A DNA stretch of 48,540 nt from an uncultured Oscillospiraceae bacterium (GCA_934597535.1 CAKTRT010000006.1:1-48540), one strand, 5' to 3'. Positions 25,930 to 33,388 are shown, counted from the stretch's first letter. Translations and numbers: made by a program. Notes: generated from the sequence alone by a model not told the origin.

Positions 25930-26790
25930 ATGATGACAACCAACTATTCCGCCGATACGGTCAGGCCGCACTTTACGTTTGCAGACTATCAGGAGAGCGC
26001 GGACTATCTGCGTACACGGCTCGCAGGCTTTGCCCCCGAGGTGCTGCTGGTGCTCGGCAGCGGGCTGGGCTTTCTCGGCGAGCAGGTCGAGCGGCCCGTG
26101 TACGTGCGCTACGCTGATATCCCGCACTTCCACGCCTCCACCGCGCCGGGCCACGAGGGACGCTTTGTCTTTGGCGAGCTTTGCGGCAGGCGCGTGGCCG
26201 TCATGCAGGGCCGCATGCACTGCTATGAGGGCTACACCATGGAAGACGCCGCCTACGCCGTTCGCGTCATCCGGCTGCTCGGCGCAAAAACGATGATCGT
26301 GACGAACGCCGCGGGCGCGGTGAACACCGATTATCAGGCCGGCGACCTGATGCTCATTTCCGACCACATCAAGCTCTTCGACTTTGGCCCGCTCTGGGGG
26401 CCGAATATTCCGGAGTTCGGCACGCGCTTCCCCGATATGTCCACTGTCTACTCCCCCCGCCTGCGCGAACTGGCGAAGGAGGTCGCGCGTGAGCAGGCGC
26501 TCACGCTGCGCGAGGGTGTTTACATGTACTTCCCCGGCCCGCAGTTTGAAACGCCTGCCGAGGTGAGCGCCGCGCGCATTCTGGGTGCGGACGCGGTCGG
26601 CATGTCCACCGTGCCGGAGGCCATCGCCGCCGCGCACTGCGGCTACGAGATCCTCGGCGTGACGCTCTGCGCCAACATGGCCGCCGGCGTGCTGGCACAG
26701 CCGCTGTGCGGCGAGGAGGTCAACGAGATGGCCGCGCAGTCCGCTCCGCGCTTCTCGGCACTGATCCTCGGCTGTCTTTCGCAGCTGTAA
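25930..26790 (+). CDS. Purine nucleoside phosphorylase (class I, trimeric type)
   Basis: A 286-residue PNP. Signatures are VLLVLGSGLGFLGE (phosphate site), HFHASTAPGHEGRFVFGEL, VMQGRMHCYEGYTM, VTNAAGAVNTDYQAGDLMLISDHI, and YFPGPQFETPAEVSAARILGADAVGMSTVPEAIAAAH. It splits guanosine and inosine into base and ribose 1-phosphate. ATGs at 25924, 25930 and 25933 are possible; 25930 is chosen because GGAG (25919-25922) is 7 bp away, while 25924 is almost touching it. Coupled to hemZ. Confidence 0.93.
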   Translation: MMTTNYSADTVRPHFTFADYQESADYLRTRLAGFAPEVLLVLGSGLGFLGEQVERPVYVRYADIPHFHASTAPGHEGRFVFGELCGRRVAVMQGRMHCYEGYTMEDAAYAVRVIRLLGAKTMIVTNAAGAVNTDYQAGDLMLISDHIKLFDFGPLWGPNIPEFGTRFPDMSTVYSPRLRELAKEVAREQALTLREGVYMYFPGPQFETPAEVSAARILGADAVGMSTVPEAIAAAHCGYEILGVTLCANMAAGVLAQPLCGEEVNEMAAQSAPRFSALILGCLSQL

Positions 26791-26831
26791 CGTCCGGCGC
26801 TCCAATATCTGACAAAAAGGTCGTATTTCCT

Positions 26832-28436
26832 ATGGCTACGGAAAAAAAGCAATCCTTTCTCGGCGGCGCGGCGGTGCTGGCGTTCGGCATCGTGGCGGTC
26901 AAGATCATCGGCGCGGTATTTAAGATCCCGCTGCGCAACATCCTCGGCGAGGGAGGCAGCGCGGACTTTTCCAACGCCTACAACATCTACGCGACCATGC
27001 TGACCATCTCCACGGCCGGTCTGCCCGTGGCGCTTTCAAAGCTTGTGAGCGAGGCCTATGCGCGCGGACGCACGCGGCAGGCGCAGCGCACGTTCCACAT
27101 TTCGCTGATCGTCTTTCTCGTACTGGGGCTCATTTCGTTTGCGCTGATGTGGTGGGGCAATGATTTTCTCGCCGGACTTCTCAACAACCCCCGCGCCGCC
27201 TACGGCATCCGCACGCTTGCGCCGGCCGTGGTGTGCGTGGGCTGCCTTTCCGCCTTCCGCGGCTATGCCCAGGGGCGGCAATATATGACGCCCACCGCCG
27301 TCTCGCAAATTTTAGAGGCGCTGTGCAAGCTCATCTTCGGCCTTGCGCTTTCGCTGTGGCTCCTCAGGCTCGGCCAGCCGGATTATATCGCCGCAGCGGG
27401 CGCCATCGGCGGCGTGACCATCGGCACGATCCTCTCTCTCGTGTATATGGCGCTCAACTACCTGCATCACCGCCCCGCCGTGCAGAGCGGCGAGCGCCGC
27501 GCGCCGGGGCGCGCCATCCTGCGCCGTCTGCTGGCGCTGGCCATTCCCATCACCATTGCGTCCTCCATGGTCTCGGTCATCACGCTGATCGACACCTCGC
27601 TCGTGCAGGGGCGGCTGCAGGGCGCGCTCCAGTTCACGCTGGATGAGACCCGCGCGCTCTACGGCAACTACTCTGCCTGCATGGATCTCTACAACCTGCC
27701 CTCCTCGCTGATGGTCGCGCTCACAGCTTCGGTCATTCCCGCCGTTTCCGCCGCCATCACGCAGCGCAACGACCGGCAGACCGCGCGCATCGTGCGCTCG
27801 TCCTTCCGCGTGACGGCGCTGCTCGCCTTTCCGATGGGACTTGGCCTGTGGGCGCTCAGCAGCCCGATCTTTTGCCTGTTCTACCCGCGCTATGACGGCG
27901 CGCTCGGCGGGCAGCTCCTCTCCGTGCTCGGCATTGCGAGCATCTTCGTCTGTCTGATGCTCGTCACCAATTCGATCCTACAGTCCTATGGGCGCGTCAG
28001 CACCCCCATCGTCACCATGCTCATCGGCGGCGTAGTCAAGATCGTGCTGAACTATAACCTTGTCGCCGTGCCGTCGATCAACATCCATGGCGCGCCTATC
28101 GGTACGCTTGTATGCTTCGCGCTCACAGCCATTCTGAATCTGATCGCCGTCGCGCGCGTCACGAGCTTCCGGCTCAACTACCCCGGCTACTTCCTGCGCC
28201 CGCTGCTTGCCGCGCTTGCGATGGCGTTTACTGCGCGGGGCGTCTATGCCCTTGCCGCGCGCTTTATCGTGCTCGGCAGCGAGCGCATGACGCTGCTTTT
28301 ATGCGTAGGGCTGGCCATTCTTGCCGCCGTGCTCGTCTACGGCGTGCTCGTGCTGGTGCTGCAGTGCATCCGGCGCGAGGATCTCGCGCTGCTGCCCAAG
28401 GGCGATAAGCTCGCGCAGCTGCTCCACATCCGCTAA
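26832..28436 (+). CDS. SpoVB/MurJ-type polysaccharide or lipid II flippase
   Basis: A 534-residue multidrug/oligosaccharidyl-lipid/polysaccharide (MOP) exporter with about 14 hydrophobic segments. The start FLGGAAVLAFGIVAVKIIGAVFKIPLRNILGEGGSADFSNAYNIYATMLTIS and the AFRGYAQGRQYMTPTAVSQILEALCKL block are typical of the SpoVB/YtgP/YabM group. It likely moves lipid-linked wall precursors across the membrane, either for cortex (SpoVB) or growth. It stands directly before mazG, as yabM does before yabN in Bacillus subtilis. ATG 26832 is preceded by AAAGG. Confidence 0.87.
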   Translation: MATEKKQSFLGGAAVLAFGIVAVKIIGAVFKIPLRNILGEGGSADFSNAYNIYATMLTISTAGLPVALSKLVSEAYARGRTRQAQRTFHISLIVFLVLGLISFALMWWGNDFLAGLLNNPRAAYGIRTLAPAVVCVGCLSAFRGYAQGRQYMTPTAVSQILEALCKLIFGLALSLWLLRLGQPDYIAAAGAIGGVTIGTILSLVYMALNYLHHRPAVQSGERRAPGRAILRRLLALAIPITIASSMVSVITLIDTSLVQGRLQGALQFTLDETRALYGNYSACMDLYNLPSSLMVALTASVIPAVSAAITQRNDRQTARIVRSSFRVTALLAFPMGLGLWALSSPIFCLFYPRYDGALGGQLLSVLGIASIFVCLMLVTNSILQSYGRVSTPIVTMLIGGVVKIVLNYNLVAVPSINIHGAPIGTLVCFALTAILNLIAVARVTSFRLNYPGYFLRPLLAALAMAFTARGVYALAARFIVLGSERMTLLLCVGLAILAAVLVYGVLVLVLQCIRREDLALLPKGDKLAQLLHIR

Positions 28437-28492
28437 AAACCCTTGAGAAATCAGGAAAAATCACAGAAACTCCTTGCATTGAAAGGCAAACT

Positions 28493-29284
28493 ATGGTAAA
28501 TTATCCTGAGAAAGAGGTCTACACCTACGAAGACCTTGTTCAGATCCTGCGCATCCTGCGCGCGCCGGACGGCTGCCCGTGGGACCGCGTGCAGACGCAT
28601 CTCAGCAACCGCCGCAACTTCCTTGAGGAAGCTTACGAAGCCGCCGAGGCCTTTGACCTCGACGATCCGGAGCTGATGAAGGAGGAGCTGGGCGACATGC
28701 TCATGCAGGTTCTCTTCAACATCCACATCGAAGAGGACGCCGGCCGTTTTACGACCGATGACGTCACCGACCACGTCGTGCGCAAGCTCATTTTCCGCCA
28801 CCCGCACATTTTTGGCGGCGGCACAGCGGACACGAGCGAGGAAGTCCTCGTGAACTGGGACAAGCTCAAGCGCGCAGAGAAGGGCCAGCGCAGCACTGCC
28901 GAGGCGATGGATTCTGTCGCCCGCTCGCTTCCCGCCCTCTGGCGGGCGGACAAGCTGCAAAGCAAGGCCGCAAAAGCAGGCTTTGAATTTGCCGGCGCCG
29001 CCGATGCGCTGGATAAGCTGGAAGAGGAAACGCACGAGCTGCGTACCGCCGTGGAAAACGGCACAAACTATGAAGAAGAGCTGGGTGATGTGCTGTTTGC
29101 CGCCGTCAAGGTCGGCCGCTTCTGCGGCGTTGATCCTGAGGCGGCGCTCACAGGGACCTGTGAGAAATTCATCGCGCGCTTCCGCAGGGTGGAAGAAGCG
29201 GTGAATGCGCGCGGCAGGGAGATGTCTGAAGTCCCGCTCGAAGAACTGACGGCGCTGTGGAACGCCGCCAAGCACCACGAATGA
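28493..29284 (+). CDS. mazG: Nucleoside triphosphate pyrophosphohydrolase MazG
   Basis: A 263-residue protein with two MazG domains. The first has LRAPDGCPWDRVQTHLSNRRNFLEEAYEAAEA and EELGDMLMQVLFNIHI, supplying the EExxE...ExxD magnesium ligands; the second has DALDKLEEETHELRTAV and YEEELGDVLFAAVKVGRF. It hydrolyses NTPs and dNTPs to monophosphates and pyrophosphate, a house-cleaning role. AAAGG precedes ATG. It corresponds to yabN, without the extra methylase domain that B. subtilis YabN has at its N terminus. Confidence 0.96.
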   Translation: MVNYPEKEVYTYEDLVQILRILRAPDGCPWDRVQTHLSNRRNFLEEAYEAAEAFDLDDPELMKEELGDMLMQVLFNIHIEEDAGRFTTDDVTDHVVRKLIFRHPHIFGGGTADTSEEVLVNWDKLKRAEKGQRSTAEAMDSVARSLPALWRADKLQSKAAKAGFEFAGAADALDKLEEETHELRTAVENGTNYEEELGDVLFAAVKVGRFCGVDPEAALTGTCEKFIARFRRVEEAVNARGREMSEVPLEELTALWNAAKHHE

Positions 29285-29358
29285 TCAAGGGCGCACGGCG
29301 CCTTGCTCAGATATCCCGGGGCCGCCGGCTCCGGAAAAATTATCAGGAGGAACGATCC

Positions 29359-29634
29359 ATGAATAAGACTGAACTCATTGCCGCCGTCGCGGAGAAGGCA
29401 AGCATTTCCAAGAAGGAGTCCGAGGCCGTCATCAACGCCGCTCTCGAAACCATCATCGACTCCCTGAAGAACGACGAAAAGGTCCAGCTCGTCGGCTTCG
29501 GTTCTTTCGAGACCAAACACCGCGCCGAGCGCACCGGCCGCAACCCCAAGACCAAGGAGAGCATCACCATCGCCGCTTCCAAGGTCCCGACCTTCAAGGC
29601 CGGCAAGGCGTTCAAGGACGCTGTTGCGCAGTAA
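29359..29634 (+). CDS. hup: HU family DNA-binding protein
   Basis: A 91-residue HU. It has NKTELIAAVAEKASISKKESEAVINAALETIIDSL and the beta-arm signature GFGSFETKHRAERTGRNPKTKESITIAASKVPTFKAGKAFKDAV, the full family pattern. It binds and bends DNA as a dimer and compacts the nucleoid. AGGAGG is 7 bp before the ATG. It is inserted in the mazG-rqcP interval of the Bacillus-like gene order and has its own terminator at 29660-29695. Confidence 0.98.
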   Translation: MNKTELIAAVAEKASISKKESEAVINAALETIIDSLKNDEKVQLVGFGSFETKHRAERTGRNPKTKESITIAASKVPTFKAGKAFKDAVAQ

Positions 29635-29659
29635 TTCCGAGGCAGACAGATTCTGATAC

Positions 29660-29695
29660 AAAAGCGGCGGCGCAATGATATGCGCCGCCGCTTTT
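29660..29695. terminator. Terminator after hup
   Basis: Perfect 15-bp stem AAAAGCGGCGGCGCA / TGCGCCGCCGCTTTT with loop ATGATA, 26 bp past the hup stop and 18 bp before the rqcP ATG. Some read-through must feed rqcP unless that gene has its own promoter, which I do not see. Confidence 0.85.
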
Positions 29696-29712
29696 CCCAA
29701 AGGAGAACGACC

Positions 29713-29967
29713 ATGCGACTGGATAAATATCTCAAGGTCTCGCGCCTGATCAAGCGCCGCACTGTGGCAAACGAGGCCTGCGACGGCGGCCGCGTCACGG
29801 TCAACGGCAAGGTCGCCCGCGCATCGTACGATGTGAAGGCGGGCGATGTGATCGCGCTGCACTTCGGCGAGCGGGTGCTCGCGGTCGAGGTGCTGGATGT
29901 TTCCGAGACCGCCGGCAAGAGCGAGGCTTCGCTGCTCTACCGCGAGGTGAATGCGCCGCAGGCGTGA
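29713..29967 (+). CDS. rqcP: S4-domain ribosome quality control protein RqcP (YabO)
   Basis: An 84-residue protein made of one S4 RNA-binding domain: MRLDKYLKVSRLIKRRTVANEACDGGRVTVNGKVARASYDVKAGDVIALHFG. This is the RqcP/Hsp15-like family (YabO in B. subtilis), which binds stalled 50S subunits and supports the alanine tailing done by RqcH. AAAGGAG is 7 bp before the ATG. Position between mazG/hup and yabP matches the Bacillus order. Confidence 0.93.
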   Translation: MRLDKYLKVSRLIKRRTVANEACDGGRVTVNGKVARASYDVKAGDVIALHFGERVLAVEVLDVSETAGKSEASLLYREVNAPQA

Positions 29968-29974
29968 GCATGCT

Positions 29975-30004
29975 GTGATATTCCGGACGCGCCCTTCATA
30001 CATT
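29975..30004 (+). promoter_or_regulatory. Probable sigma-E promoter of yabP-yabQ
   Basis: GTGATATT (29975-29982), 14-bp spacer, CATACATT (29997-30004). The -10 is an exact match to the sigma-E consensus CATACANT and the -35 differs from GTCATATT at one base; spacing is in the normal 13-15 range. It lies 55 bp before the yabP ATG. Sigma-E drives yabP in B. subtilis. Confidence 0.72.
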
Positions 30005-30020
30005 GTGGTATGGAGGGCGC
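29989..30020. terminator. Hairpin between rqcP and yabP
   Basis: 13-bp stem GCGCCCTTCATAC / GTATGGAGGGCGC (one G-T pair, loop ATTGTG) followed by GCTTTTCG. It is probably a weak terminator of the vegetative message; its left arm contains the -10 box of the sigma-E promoter. Confidence 0.6.
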
Positions 30021-30058
30021 GCTTTTCGCGCGCCGCAAGCGAAAGGATGGTTCCGGCT

Positions 30059-30340
30059 ATGACATATGACGCTTCCCCCGCCTCCGCCCACCGCATCGAG
30101 CTTTCCGGACGCGAAAGCCTGACGGTCTCGGGCGTGGAGGACGTAGACCGCTTTGACGAAACGGAGATCGTAATGAATACAGCCGAGGGCGTGCTCGTTG
30201 TCACGGGAGAAAACCTGCACATCGGCAAGCTCAGCCTTGACGGCGGCGAGCTGCATGTGGACGGGCGCATCGACGCGCTCTCCTACGAGGACGCGCCCGC
30301 CGGCCGCGGCGGCCTGCTCTCGCGGCTGTTCGGAGGCTGA
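30059..30340 (+). CDS. yabP: Sporulation protein YabP
   Basis: A 93-residue protein of the YabP/YqfC family: HRIELSGRESLTVSGVEDVDRFDETEIVMNTAEGVLVVTGENLHIGKLSLDGGELHVDGRIDALSY, with the family's closing short beta strands and a Gly-rich C terminus. YabP is a mother-cell sporulation protein of the sigma-E regulon. ATG 30059 has AAAGGATGG upstream; the frame continues further back across the sigma-E promoter and is not used. yabQ follows after 3 bp. Confidence 0.92.
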   Translation: MTYDASPASAHRIELSGRESLTVSGVEDVDRFDETEIVMNTAEGVLVVTGENLHIGKLSLDGGELHVDGRIDALSYEDAPAGRGGLLSRLFGG

Positions 30341-30343
30341 GGC

Positions 30344-31051
30344 ATGGGCGTTTCGCTGGACGCGCAGGCGCAGGGCTTCCTCGCCTCGCTCCTGCTGGGC
30401 GCAGCGCTGGCGCTGCTCTACGATCTGCTGCGCGCGATCCGCCTGCGGCGGAAAGCATCGGGCGCGCTCACCGGCGCGCTCGACGCGCTCTACTGCCTGC
30501 TGCTGGCGCTGCTGTCGTTCTTCTTTGCGCTGCGCATCGGCGGAGGTGAGCTGCGGCTTTTCATGCTGCTCTCGGCGCTGCTGGGCGCGGTGCTGTACTT
30601 TGCGCTGCCGGCGCGCTGCCTGCGTCCGCTGTGGGCCTTTTGGGCAGACGTTTTGTTTGCGCTGCTGGCACTTGCGGCAGCGCCGTTCCGGCTGCTCAAG
30701 AATTTTTATGGTAAACTTGCCAAACTTTGCAAAAGGTACTTTCTTTTTTCCCGCAACCGGCTTATAATGAAAGCGTATAAGCGCGGCGCGCGCCGAAATG
30801 CGCGCAGGGCCGCGGCAAAAGGAGAGGCGCGGCATGGCAGAGCAGGCAAAAAAAGAGAAGAAGCGCACCAGCTTTCTCACGATGCTGGTGATCTTTATGC
30901 TGCTGGCGCTGCTGGGCGTGGAGCTGATGCATCTCCGCGCGCAGATCGCCAAGGCCGAAGAGGAGCAGCAGGCGCTGCAGACGAAGCTGGACGCGGCCAG
31001 GCAGGAAAACGACGCGCTCTCTTCGGCGCTGGAAAAGGCCGACGATCCTGA
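30344..31051 (+). CDS. yabQ: Spore cortex protein YabQ, frame running over divIC
   Basis: A 235-residue frame. The first 145 residues fit YabQ: LDAQAQGFLASLLLGAALALLYDLLRAIRLRR, then three or four more hydrophobic segments and a basic stretch LLKNFYGKLAKLCKRYF. YabQ is a mother-cell membrane protein needed for cortex formation in B. subtilis. GGAGG precedes the ATG, 3 bp after yabP. After about residue 163 the frame crosses the divIC ribosome site and continues 218 bp inside divIC in another frame, giving an Ala/Arg/Gly-rich tail with no family resemblance. That tail may be real, may follow a sequence error, or may simply reflect few stops in GC-rich DNA. Confidence 0.75.
   Translation: MGVSLDAQAQGFLASLLLGAALALLYDLLRAIRLRRKASGALTGALDALYCLLLALLSFFFALRIGGGELRLFMLLSALLGAVLYFALPARCLRPLWAFWADVLFALLALAAAPFRLLKNFYGKLAKLCKRYFLFSRNRLIMKAYKRGARRNARRAAAKGEARHGRAGKKREEAHQLSHDAGDLYAAGAAGRGADASPRADRQGRRGAAGAADEAGRGQAGKRRALFGAGKGRRS
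30763..30768 (+). promoter_or_regulatory. Possible -10 box for divIC inside yabQ
   Basis: A perfect TATAAT in a short AT-rich patch within otherwise GC-rich yabQ, 66 bp before the divIC ATG. The -35 region (TTCTTT-like) is poor, so this is tentative; it would let divIC be expressed in growing cells independently of sporulation. Confidence 0.35.
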
Positions 31052-31130
31052 GTTTCTGCAGGAGCTGGCGCGCGATCAGCTCGGTTATGTGACCCCCGGA
31101 GAGAAGACCTTTTACGACGTGAGCAACTGA
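30834..31130 (+). CDS. divIC: Septum formation initiator DivIC/FtsB family
   Basis: A 98-residue bitopic protein: basic N terminus, one membrane helix (SFLTMLVIFMLLALLGVELM, residues about 12-31), then a coiled coil (LRAQIAKAEEEQQALQTKLDAARQENDALSSALEKADD) and the closing EFLQELARDQLGYVTPGEKTFYDVSN typical of DivIC/FtsB. It acts with FtsL and DivIB in the divisome. AAAGGAG is 8 bp before ATG 30834. It follows yabQ as in Bacillus. A terminator lies just past the stop. Confidence 0.93.
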   Translation: MAEQAKKEKKRTSFLTMLVIFMLLALLGVELMHLRAQIAKAEEEQQALQTKLDAARQENDALSSALEKADDPEFLQELARDQLGYVTPGEKTFYDVSN

Positions 31131-31147
31131 ATCTTCTGCCCCTTTTC

Positions 31148-31171
31148 AAGCGCCCGTCCGGGCGCTTTTTT
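31148..31171 (+). terminator. Terminator after divIC
   Basis: Stem AAGCGCCC / GGGCGCTT, loop GTCC, then T6, starting 18 bp after the divIC stop. It ends the yabP-yabQ-divIC message. Confidence 0.92.
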
Positions 31172-31192
31172 GCTGCGCGGGACAAAGAAAGG

Positions 31193-31219
31193 GGCCGTTG
31201 GCGCAGCGCGCCAACGGCT
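31193..31219 (+). other. Strong hairpin of unknown role upstream of hpf
   Basis: Stem GCCGTTGGCGC / GCGCCAACGGC (11 bp plus one G-T pair) with loop AGC, then CAAACGGG and, 34 nt on, a second hairpin AAGCTT-CCG-AAGCTT. There is no T-run. The 350-bp divIC-hpf gap otherwise holds the divIC terminator, the Spo0A-box array and the hpf promoter. This part could be a structured RNA, but I cannot name a class. Confidence 0.45.
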
Positions 31220-31293
31220 CAAACGGGTGGGATATTGGAAAGCTTCCGAAGCTTATGATACAAGACCTGTCCGCCGGCGTCAATGGGAGCTTT

Positions 31294-31330
31294 TGTCGTA
31301 TTCTGTCGAAGCATGTCGAACTGTGTCAAA
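31294..31330 (+). promoter_or_regulatory. Tandem array of four Spo0A boxes upstream of hpf
   Basis: TGTCGTA (31294), TGTCGAA (31304), TGTCGAA (31314) and TGTCAAA (31324) lie on one strand at exactly 10-bp steps. Two are perfect TGTCGAA boxes, one fits TGTCRAA, one has a single mismatch. The one-helical-turn tandem arrangement is that used by Spo0A dimers on known targets. The array is about 53-90 bp upstream of the hpf -35 box. Confidence 0.8.
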
Positions 31331-31382
31331 TCGGACATATTTGTCATTTTGCACAAACACGCATTCTTAACATTAAGTTCAT

Positions 31383-31411
31383 TTGATATTTTTTGATAGA
31401 CGTGCTATCAT
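31383..31411 (+). promoter_or_regulatory. Sigma-A promoter of hpf
   Basis: TTGATA (31383-31388), 17 bp, TATCAT (31406-31411), 70 bp before the hpf ATG, in an AT-rich stretch downstream of the Spo0A boxes. Confidence 0.72.
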
Positions 31412-31480
31412 AAGTAAAAGTGAAGAGGGAGCAGAACCGGCTTCCTTTTCACTTCCTCACCAACGAAAGGAGCCATCATT

Positions 31481-32029
31481 ATGAAATTCACCTACACCTG
31501 CAAGAAGATCTCCCTGAACGATTCTGTCAAGGCCTATGCGGAAAAGAAGATCAGCAAGCTGGAAAAGTTCTTCAAGGAAGAACCGGAAGCCTCCGTGACC
31601 TTCTCCGTAGAGAAGAAGAACCGCTGCATCGTTGAGATCATGCTCCGCGGTGCCAACGGAACGCTGTTCCGTGCCGTGTGTGAGGACGCTGACGGCGATA
31701 TGCGCGGCGCGATCGACGAAGCCGCCGCCCAGATCGAGCGCAAGATCCGCAAGAACAAGACGCGCCTGGCCAAGAATCTGCGCGCCGAGTCCGTCGCCCC
31801 TGAACTGCCCGAGGAATTTGAGGTGCATGAGGAGGGCGAGTTCGATATCGTGCGCACCAAGCGCTTCACCGTCAAGCCCATGAGCGCCGAAGAAGCCATC
31901 CTACAGATGAACCTGCTGGGTCACAGCTTCTTCGTCTTCCGCAACACGGACGACGGCGACGGCATCTCAGTCGTCTACCGCCGCAACAACGGCGGCTACG
32001 GCATCATCGAGACTGAGAACGCTGACTGA
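31481..32029 (+). CDS. hpf: Long-form ribosome hibernation promoting factor
   Basis: A 182-residue long HPF. Residues 1-100 form the RaiA-type ribosome-binding domain (MKFTYTCKKISLNDSVKAYAEKKISKLEKFF, then VCEDADGDMRGAIDEAAAQIERKIRKNKTR). A linker leads to the C-terminal dimerisation domain (VRTKRFTVKPMSAEEAILQMNLLGHSFFVFRNTDDGDGISVVYRRNNGGYGIIE). It pairs 70S ribosomes into inactive 100S dimers in stationary phase. AAAGGAG precedes the ATG. It has its own promoter, an upstream Spo0A-box array and its own terminator, so it is a single-gene unit. Confidence 0.97.
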   Translation: MKFTYTCKKISLNDSVKAYAEKKISKLEKFFKEEPEASVTFSVEKKNRCIVEIMLRGANGTLFRAVCEDADGDMRGAIDEAAAQIERKIRKNKTRLAKNLRAESVAPELPEEFEVHEEGEFDIVRTKRFTVKPMSAEEAILQMNLLGHSFFVFRNTDDGDGISVVYRRNNGGYGIIETENAD

Positions 32030-32040
32030 TCCCCGATCAC

Positions 32041-32073
32041 AAAAGGGCGAAACTGCGGTTTCGCCCTTTTTTT
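32041..32073 (+). terminator. Terminator after hpf
   Basis: Stem GGGCGAAAC / GTTTCGCCC with loop TGCG and T7, extended by AAAA/TTTT, 11 bp after the stop. Confidence 0.95.
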
Positions 32074-32125
32074 GCTGCCCATTTTGTGTTATACTGGGCG
32101 CAGATCCTGAAAAGAGGTGGCCGTC

Positions 32126-33331
32126 ATGCTTTTCTACCCGCTGTTCTGCCGCGCGTTCCAATGCTGCTTCGCGCTGGGAGCACGCGTGCTTCCGTGGCGA
32201 AGACCGGAGGTCCTTTCCGGTGCGAACAGTCTCCTGCGCGTGCCCGAGGTGCTCAGGGCCAACGGCGTGCGGCGCCCCTTCGTCGTTGCCAGCCGCCGCC
32301 AATGCGCGGATGAACACTTCAGGGCATTGCAGGAGGCGCTCGACGCGCAGGACATTATGCTGTCCATCTTTTCGACCGTCGAGCCGAACCCCTCCGTTGC
32401 GACTGTGGAGCGGATCGCCGCCCAGTACCGCTTCGACCGCTGCGACTGCTTTCTTGTCATCGGCGGCGGTTCGCCGATGGACGCGGCCAAGGCCGCGGCA
32501 GCGCGCATCGTACGGCCGGAGAAGAGCGCGGTGCAGCTCGGCGGGCTTCTGAAGGTCCGCCGCCGCATCCCGCTGTTCATCGCGGTCCCCACGACGGCGG
32601 GCACCGGCTCAGAGACGACCATCGCCGCCGTAGTGACGGACGCAGCGCACCACAAGTACGCCATCTCCGATCTCTGCCTGATCCCGCGCTATGCCGTGCT
32701 TGATCCCACGCTGACTGTCGGCCTGCCGCCTCACATCACAGCGGAAACGGGCATGGACGCCCTGACGCACGCAGTGGAGGCATACTTGAGCCGCTTTTAC
32801 AATACAAAAGAAACAAGGGTCTGCGCCGAGCGCGCGGTGGCGGCGATCTTCGCGCATCTGGAGCGCGCGTACCGCGACGGCACATCGCTGCCCGACCGCA
32901 TGGCGATGCTGCAGGCGTCGTTCGACGCCGGCGCCGCCTTTACGCGCGCAAGCGTCGGCAACGTGCACGCCATCGCCCATGCGCTTGGCGGACTGTACGG
33001 CACGGCGCACGGCCTTGCCAACGCCGTGCTGCTGCCCATCGTGCTGGAGGATTATGGTACGGCGGTCTATCCCCGCCTTGCCCGTCTTGCGGAGCTTGCC
33101 AGTCTTGCGGGCGGAACGGAGGAGGCGCGCGCCAAGGCATTTATCGCCGAGATCCGCGCGATGAATGCCCGCATGGGTATTCCCGGCCGGCTGGATGGCA
33201 TCCGCACAGAGGATATCCCCCGCATGGCGCAGTGGGCCGCAGCGGAGGCGAATCCCGTCTACCCCGTGCCGGTCATCTACGGCAAAGATCGCTTTGCGCG
33301 CGTCATCGAGCGGGCGCGGACGGGCGCATAA
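32126..33331 (+). CDS. Iron-containing alcohol dehydrogenase
   Basis: A 401-residue group III alcohol dehydrogenase. NAD(P) site VIGGGSPMDAAKAAA near residue 120; PTTAGTGSETT; metal ligands in AETGMDALTHAVEAYLS (Asp and His), NVHAIAHALGG and YGTAHGLANAVLLP (two His). These enzymes interconvert aldehydes and alcohols with Fe2+; the substrate cannot be told. ATG 32126 with AAGAGGTGG 7 bp upstream is preferred to GTG 32117. It sits alone between hpf and the phospholipid gene, without a clear promoter or terminator. Confidence 0.9.
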   Translation: MLFYPLFCRAFQCCFALGARVLPWRRPEVLSGANSLLRVPEVLRANGVRRPFVVASRRQCADEHFRALQEALDAQDIMLSIFSTVEPNPSVATVERIAAQYRFDRCDCFLVIGGGSPMDAAKAAAARIVRPEKSAVQLGGLLKVRRRIPLFIAVPTTAGTGSETTIAAVVTDAAHHKYAISDLCLIPRYAVLDPTLTVGLPPHITAETGMDALTHAVEAYLSRFYNTKETRVCAERAVAAIFAHLERAYRDGTSLPDRMAMLQASFDAGAAFTRASVGNVHAIAHALGGLYGTAHGLANAVLLPIVLEDYGTAVYPRLARLAELASLAGGTEEARAKAFIAEIRAMNARMGIPGRLDGIRTEDIPRMAQWAAAEANPVYPVPVIYGKDRFARVIERARTGA

Positions 33332-33359
33332 AGCTTGGCAGGACCTTAATCCCGCCTTC

Positions 33360-33388
33360 TTGCAATGCGCCGTATGATTTGCTATAAT
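33360..33388 (+). promoter_or_regulatory. Sigma-A promoter of the CDP-alcohol phosphatidyltransferase gene
   Basis: TTGCAA (33360-33365), 17 bp, TATAAT (33383-33388), 34 bp before ATG 33422. Confidence 0.78.

Noticed and set aside
29251..29358. Longer HU protein starting upstream of 29359
   Set aside because: AGGAGG and the conserved MNKTEL start both mark 29359.
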